Shown piece after piece: positions 5,648-5,673 of a DNA stretch of 5,673 bases. The position numbers and the translations under genes were made by a program. The stretch is from Muribaculaceae bacterium (GTDB lineage Bacteria; Bacteroidota; Bacteroidia; Bacteroidales; Muribaculaceae), in the NCBI GenBank assembly GCA_902836725.1, contig CADFRV010000173.1, positions 1 through 5,673 of the forward strand, in the 5' to 3' direction. Below the pieces are notes generated by a model. It saw only the letters and a program-made list of their open reading frames with translations. It did no database searches and was not told the DNA's origin. Positions within the stretch are counted from its first letter, which is position 1; every line of letters starts with the position of its first letter.

Positions 5648-5673
5648 ATGGACAATTTCGTAGCCATAGACGT
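5648..5673 (+). CDS. Start of a gene cut by the right edge, possibly a DEDDh 3'-5' exonuclease
   Basis: An ATG 7 bp after the ispH stop opens a frame reading MDNFVAID, with a ninth codon beginning GT, before the window ends. Bacteroidetes exonuclease-domain proteins (DNA polymerase III epsilon-like) commonly begin with a similar strand ending in the catalytic D-E pair (as in FVAIDFETAN). The Asp at residue 8 fits the first catalytic residue, and the next residues should be (V/F)ET. Eight residues are far too few for a firm family call. That a gene starts here is likely, given the tight spacing; its identity is a guess. Confidence 0.4.

Noticed and set aside
4648..5667. A 339-residue minus-strand frame opposite ispH.
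   Set aside because: It is an antisense shadow: ispH on the plus strand has all its conserved residues, and the reverse frame has no recognisable motif.

Overview
The window looks like a piece of a Bacteroidales chromosome, possibly Muribaculaceae-like (family level is an inference). The evidence is gene content: a type III glutamine synthetase, an LL-diaminopimelate aminotransferase (DapL) in place of the succinylase/acetylase lysine branch, and the type IX secretion protein PorQ next to cmk and ispH. Upstream of dapF there is also a Bacteroides-type -7 element (TACCTTTG). GC content is moderately high (about 57% in a sampled stretch of ispH and about 49% in the glnN fragment, both counted by hand). 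All genes look intact apart from the two cut by the window edges. I see no RNA genes, CRISPR arrays, insertion sequences or prophage genes.

Left half, minus strand (1-2628). Read in the direction of transcription, the order is dapF (2628 to 1741), dapL (1656 to 424), a strong GC-rich hairpin at 380-415, then the first 98 codons of glnN (294 to 1, continuing beyond the left edge). DapL and DapF carry out consecutive steps: tetrahydrodipicolinate to LL-diaminopimelate with glutamate as amino donor, then LL- to meso-diaminopimelate for peptidoglycan and lysine. GlnN makes glutamine from glutamate and ammonia, so the block links nitrogen assimilation to cell-wall precursor supply.

Middle (2629-2914). 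A 286-bp divergent intergenic region carries the likely dapF promoter on one side, a weaker candidate porQ promoter on the other, and two inverted repeats that directly abut.

Right half, plus strand (2915-5673). The order is porQ, cmk, ispH, then the first eight codons of what may be a DEDDh-type exonuclease. The gaps of 25, 52 and 7 bp, with no visible terminator, suggest one transcript. PorQ is an outer-membrane beta-barrel protein of the type IX secretion system. Cmk phosphorylates CMP/dCMP, and IspH carries out the last step of the MEP isoprenoid pathway.

I did not find an undescribed system. This is ordinary core genome. The points most worth following are regulatory or contextual: the U-tract-free hairpin between dapL and glnN, the open frame that could extend DapL back almost to the dapF stop, the paired inverted repeats in the divergent region, and whether porQ sits in a genome with a complete type IX system.
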